DNA of 64,000 nucleotides, taken from NCBI GenBank assembly GCA_934045905.1, contig OW203768.1, positions 1,640,316 to 1,704,315 on the forward strand. Reading direction: 5' to 3'. The translations under genes and the position numbers were made by a program. Each line of letters begins with the position of its first letter. The first letter of the stretch is position 1. Below are positions 47,421-64,000 of this stretch, piece by piece. This stretch comes from Leuctra nigra. Lineage: Eukaryota > Arthropoda > Insecta > Plecoptera > Leuctridae. Under the pieces are notes generated by a model. The model saw only the letters and a program-made list of their open reading frames with translations. It was not told the origin of the DNA and did not search any database.

Positions 47421-47834
47421 AATATGGAATATGCATGAATTTATTAAAAACTATAAATCAAAATAGCAACATATTTGTAGGTAAAACACACTATGTTCAC
47501 ACTAAAAAGCGAAAATTTTCATTCATATTTATATGAAATTAAAAATCAGTGTAAATTTTAGCAGGAAAATGCCATCCCGGCGATTGATGTCATTTATATC
47601 AACCAACAATGGTGTTGCTATGGTTACAATAAAAATTACATCACTGGCCGGGATTGCGTTTTCCTGCCAAAATTTACACTGATTTTTAGTTTCATATTAA
47701 TTATTAATGATAATTTATGCTTTTTAGTTTTTAGTGTTAAATAAAATAGTGTGATTTACCAACAATAACAAATATGTTGTTATTTTGAAATATTGGATTC
47801 AAAAGCATTAAAATGTATGCATATTCCCTATTAA
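47421..47834. mobile_element. Foldback family member 2 (full)
   Basis: Ends ggaatatgcatgaattt and inverse atgtatgcatattccc; arms of about 150 bp including caacatatttg and ttttcctgccaaaatttaca. Centre aatggtgttgctatggttac. Confidence 0.87.
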
Positions 47835-48017
47835 ATATTACAATTGTATGCAAACACATTTAAAAAGTGCCATTATAACTTGCTTCAATTATTTTCTTTT
47901 AAAACTTTTCCACGATTCCTCTTGAAAAAAATTGTGTGTGGGAAGATTGATTTTGTAATGTTGAAGTGAGTAGGGTTGATAGTGAGAAGTGTGACACATC
48001 GAGACGGCTTGAGAGAT

Positions 48018-60793
<12,776 letters not shown>

Positions 60794-60956
60794 TCAGCAT
60801 TGCAAAATTATTGAATGTTTCACCTTTTTGTTGGCACTTTGACGGGTCACATTATAACTTTATTGAGGTAAATCGATGTACTTTTGTAATGCGAGTGATT
60901 CCTCTTCTTGCTAAAGATATCTCCGGAGCCTGCACAATTTCCCAGGTACCCATTAA

Positions 60957-61745
60957 GGTAGAGCAATCGATCGATATATACAAAAATATTTTTTCTTGAA
61001 ATTACATGTTCAAAAAACGTTTTCCTATATTTCAACTATATTGATTTGATTTTGATTTATATTTATTTTTCCAAAGGTTAACATTATTACATAGATGCGA
61101 TTACATAATAAAGATGTTTGTTATTGTTATATTACATGCATACATAGATGTGAGTGTAATATACCCCAGTAAGACAAAATCTTGTAGCGGGGCATATGTG
61201 AAATATTAAGTCAGTTATTTGGGAAATTATTTTCTTTAGCATTTAAATTAATAACTATTTATAATACTGTACTACACTTAATTATTCAAGAGTACTTGTC
61301 AGTGAAATATAACAGACTCATTTAAAGTCCTGTAGTTTGCAACTCCAGTCCAACAATGAGTTTTCAATTTTAGGTCATCAGAGGATGAACAAAACTTTAA
61401 CATGGGAGGTATAGGAAAATAATTTCGAATTTGGCTTATAACTTTTAAAAAAGCTCACGTTGGTATTGTTTTTATTTTTTTTCTGATAGTATGTCCATAT
61501 GTCTACCATAATAAAAAATGTCGTTCAAATCTATCGACGCAAAAAAATAGATCTTCATTATAGCCTAAAAATGACACGATTCTCTTTTTCCGCCATAAGA
61601 TAACATGGGGAAAACAAATCGATTTATCTCAGAAACTGGACACGCGAATTGTTTAATTTTTTCAGGGATTGAGTTTTGCATGATTATCAATAAGTCACCA
61701 AAATTTCAAGTTAATCGGAAACATTGAGGTTATGGTGGTTATACC
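60957..61745. mobile_element. TTAA-flanked element with empty site elsewhere in window
   Basis: Flanked by TTAA at 60953-60956 and 61746-61749. The two flanks join to recreate the repeat found uninterrupted at 27669-27890, whose TTAA at 27771-27774 is the empty site. Same family as 51391-51922; about 250 bp (roughly 61040-61300) has no counterpart there and looks like a nested insertion. Confidence 0.82.
61040..61300 (-). mobile_element. Probable nested retroelement 3' end
   Basis: Insertion relative to the 51.4 kb copy. Read on the minus strand it ends in aataaatataaatcaaaat then caaatcaa, a poly(A)-signal plus short-repeat tail typical of LINE/SINE 3' ends. Borders are approximate. Confidence 0.5.
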
Positions 61746-63047
61746 TTAACTATAAAATATCGTCAAAAAAGCAGAGAATCACAGCTATTCTGTATGCCAT
61801 CAAGATGGTGGCAGGCAACAATGAGATGACATCACGTGCAAACTATGAATTGGTTGGATCCTTGTTTTGATCAAATTATTTAAATTTAATAGCAAAGAAT
61901 CTGTAAAATAAGCAAACAATATATTTTGTTGGCTGTATTTCCATTAGTTCTTAGTTTGTGTTGTTTGTTTAATCATGTTTGTTTAATAAAACACATTTGA
62001 TGTACAAGAATCTGGATATTTTGCGAAATATGACATCAATATTTGGAACAATACATTTTCCGGACATTTCAAATGGGATGATTTGTTGCAATACAACTGT
62101 AAATTCAAAAGATCAAGGTCGATCTTTGATCCGTCCTTGATCTATTAAACTTGTAGATGTTTCGCATTCTGTCCTACAGTAAGGTGAAATAAATATTAAA
62201 TTATAGTTTCCTAAAATAAGTGTTGTGTGAGCAGGGAATAGGGACAGTGTGTTGTGACAAATGCAATGGACAAGGCGGGGTTGTTGGTGTCATTAGCTGT
62301 TGAAATATTCAACGCCGCGTCCCTTGGCCCCTCATTCCTGCATGCCACCGTTCTCACCATCCTCACCATCATGCATCCATTCTTTATAGTCCATGTAGTT
62401 CAAACAACTTGCAACGATATGCATTATGGGCATCAAGTAAAGTAGAAGAGAGGGTAAATAAACATACTCGAGAGTTCGTGTAAGTACAGTTCATACACAT
62501 CATGTCTGTCATATCATATCTGTGCTTTCGATTTGTGTGCATTTATATTACATTTTTAAAATTCAGAAACGTTTTCTTCTCAGAGATTCAGATTTGTCTA
62601 AAGTCGATATTTCTTTCTTTCACTCTGAGTTTCTCGTGAACAAAGTATCTCGTCTGTGCTGGGAACTCGAGTGCTCTGGAGAGACGAGATCTCGCGAGTG
62701 GCGAGAGCGAGGCACGAAGCCGGGTCGTTGGGGGAGATAATCTTAATTATTCTGTTCCACTTGGATGCTCGCAGCCTCCCGGTGCTCGGCCAACGACTGG
62801 ACCAGCACAGGTCGCATCCACACAGGTCTTCTTACAGTGTTTTGTTAGCCAATCATTAGCCTAGTTGGAACATTCCATATATTTGAATTCCTCTCAAGGT
62901 GTTGGAATGATTTTGATACATTTTCGAGTTAGCCTTACTTAGCCAATCATAAGCCGGGCATTCAAAATATTTGAATTTCCTTTCAGGGTTTTTATTAACA
63001 TTTTCTTCCATGTTTTGGAACGAGTTTGATTTAGGATACGCAACTAT

Positions 63048-63212
63048 AAGGTTGGGTAGGACCAACTATGGATTAAGTTAACTATCGATGGTTAGTGGAA
63101 ATTAGTGAATCTTATTGGCTGTGGAATTCGCGCCAACTTGATTCATTGGTTAACTGCCCACTAACTATATCGATAGCTAGCCAATACAAAGTCGGACCTA
63201 CCCGGCCTAAAT
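63048..63212. mobile_element. Foldback MITE
   Basis: aaggttgggtaggacc, aactatcgatggttagtgg and inverse cccactaactatatcgatag, ggacctacccggcct; about 165 bp. Confidence 0.82.
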
Positions 63213-63250
63213 CATTCTAAAATTAAATTCTATTAAGAGTCTACGATACT

Positions 63251-63609
63251 TGATGAAATCCATGTTTCATGAAGCACAAAAAGGCGGCCCCTACTTTTTT
63301 CTAAACGGCTTTACCGATTGTCTTCAAAATTTCACAGATTATAGATAAATAATAAATCTGTGCCTCTAGTGCGCCAAAAGTGTTATTTTTTGTTTAGTAT
63401 TTTCAGGGCAGAGGTGCCAAAAGGACCCGTATAATGCTCATATTGGCACCTCCTCAACACGAGTAAAAACATTTTTTTAAAATTTTTTTGGAGCACTAGA
63501 GGCACAGATTTACTCTTTATCTCTGTGCTGTAAAAATTTGGAGACAATCGGTCAAGCCATGAAGAAAAAAGTAGGGGCCGCCTTTTTATGCTTTTGTGGG
63601 TTTCATCAG
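63251..63609. mobile_element. Foldback MITE, about 360 bp
   Basis: tgatgaaatcc, aaaaaggcggcccctacttt and inverse aaagtaggggccgccttttt, gggtttcatca; inner arms pair through cagatt...ctgtgcctctagtgc. Confidence 0.88.
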
Positions 63610-64000
63610 GCTCTCAAGGTTTCATTATTTGAATTATTCTGAGTTTCTAATGCAGATGGGTATGTAACCCGCATCACACGATGGAATTTCGTAAATATCA
63701 CGTACTATACTAAATATCAACAATTTCGACTGCGAGAAATGAGACGTGACGGACGTGCTAATTGCTCCCAGATGTTTTCACTATTCACTGACTTGGATCT
63801 TGATTGTCATGCATCATTCAATGCTCAATTGATTCAAATCAATGCTTAGATGCACATTAATTTTTAATTATTAATACATTATAATTAACGAATTAATTGA
63901 TTATTTAATTAGTATTGTAAGGCTTTGGAGTAATATATTTTTTTATGTACACACTCAAAACCTTGCTTATCTATTCACTGTTTTGTTTAAAGCGCAAGTA

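Larger units (their letters stand above)
44761..48017. other. Space between convergent netrin and TMEM184 genes
   Basis: Holds a foldback element (45036-45315) and two members of the 330-410 bp foldback family (45980-46190, 47421-47834). 45316-45979 and 46191-47420 are AT-rich with nothing recognised. Both genes' 3' UTRs must end here, but only a netrin signal is suggested. 47835-48017 is likely TMEM184 3' UTR. Confidence 0.6.
60822..61851 (-). repeat. Dispersed repeat interrupted by TTAA element
   Basis: 60822-60952 and 61750-61851 together match 27669-27890 in reverse complement; the 789-bp insert lies between them at TTAA. Confidence 0.85.

Noticed and set aside
62254..62445. 63-codon hydrophobic frame as the missing TMEM184 N-terminal exon
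   Set aside because: Wrong strand (plus) and no similarity to the expected first helix or CHQ junction.

Overview
This is a gene-poor, repeat-rich window from an animal nuclear genome, almost certainly an arthropod and most likely an insect. It carries the 3' parts of two conserved, intron-containing genes that converge tail to tail. About 4.2 kb separates their stop codons. There are no bacterial-type operons, and almost all long open frames are by-products of tandem repeats or fragments of transposons. Exons are GC-rich with GC-rich third codon positions, and stand out against AT-rich introns. The insect call rests on the two protein sequences and the repeat types; I cannot name the species.

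Plus strand: six exons (3481-3669, 35291-35440, 36500-36589, 40903-40977, 42743-42917, 43634-43775) splice in frame into the C-terminal 273 codons of a netrin. They encode two laminin-type EGF modules, an acidic, glycine-rich linker and the C-terminal NTR-like domain with its stop codon. The laminin N-terminal domain, the first EGF module and the promoter lie upstream of the window. The first intron seen here is 31.6 kb and holds most of the repeats.

Minus strand: five shared exons (60703-60538, 57274-57016, 55091-54922, 53204-52963, 51143-51059) encode the multi-membrane core of a TMEM184 family protein (TMEM184A/B type). They can be completed in frame by either of two last exons: 49571-49537, giving a short tail ending PMPYEKL, or 48211-48018, giving a long tail ending SSDDEFQ. 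The N-terminal exon lies beyond the right edge.

Repeats by region: 1-3.5 kb has a 30-bp minisatellite, a Helitron-like fragment and a foldback element close to the netrin acceptor. 3.7-35.3 kb (netrin intron) has hAT-type MITEs with 8-bp target duplications, tRNA-derived SINE copies, foldback MITEs, a 17-bp minisatellite invaded by a small TA-flanked element, a perfect 58-bp palindrome, a 71-bp satellite of about 41 units, a 42-bp minisatellite of about 31 units and retroelement zinc-finger and endonuclease fragments. 35-43.6 kb (later netrin introns) has a hAT-type element nested in Helitron-like sequence and a 200-base assembly gap. 43.8-48 kb is the netrin 3' UTR and the intergenic space. 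48-60.7 kb (TMEM184 introns) has three related foldbacks (one just outside), TTAA-flanked elements, a Helitron-like element, a 5'-truncated LINE with reverse transcriptase C-terminus, a 5S rRNA-derived SINE and a large hAT-type MITE. 60.7-64 kb has a repeat interrupted by a TTAA-flanked element, and two more foldbacks.

No operon-like or defence system is visible. The most biologically interesting points are the alternative TMEM184 tails, one of which creates a YxxL sorting-type motif, with a minisatellite beside the branching donor, and the TTAA-flanked elements, one of which has an identifiable empty site elsewhere in the same window.
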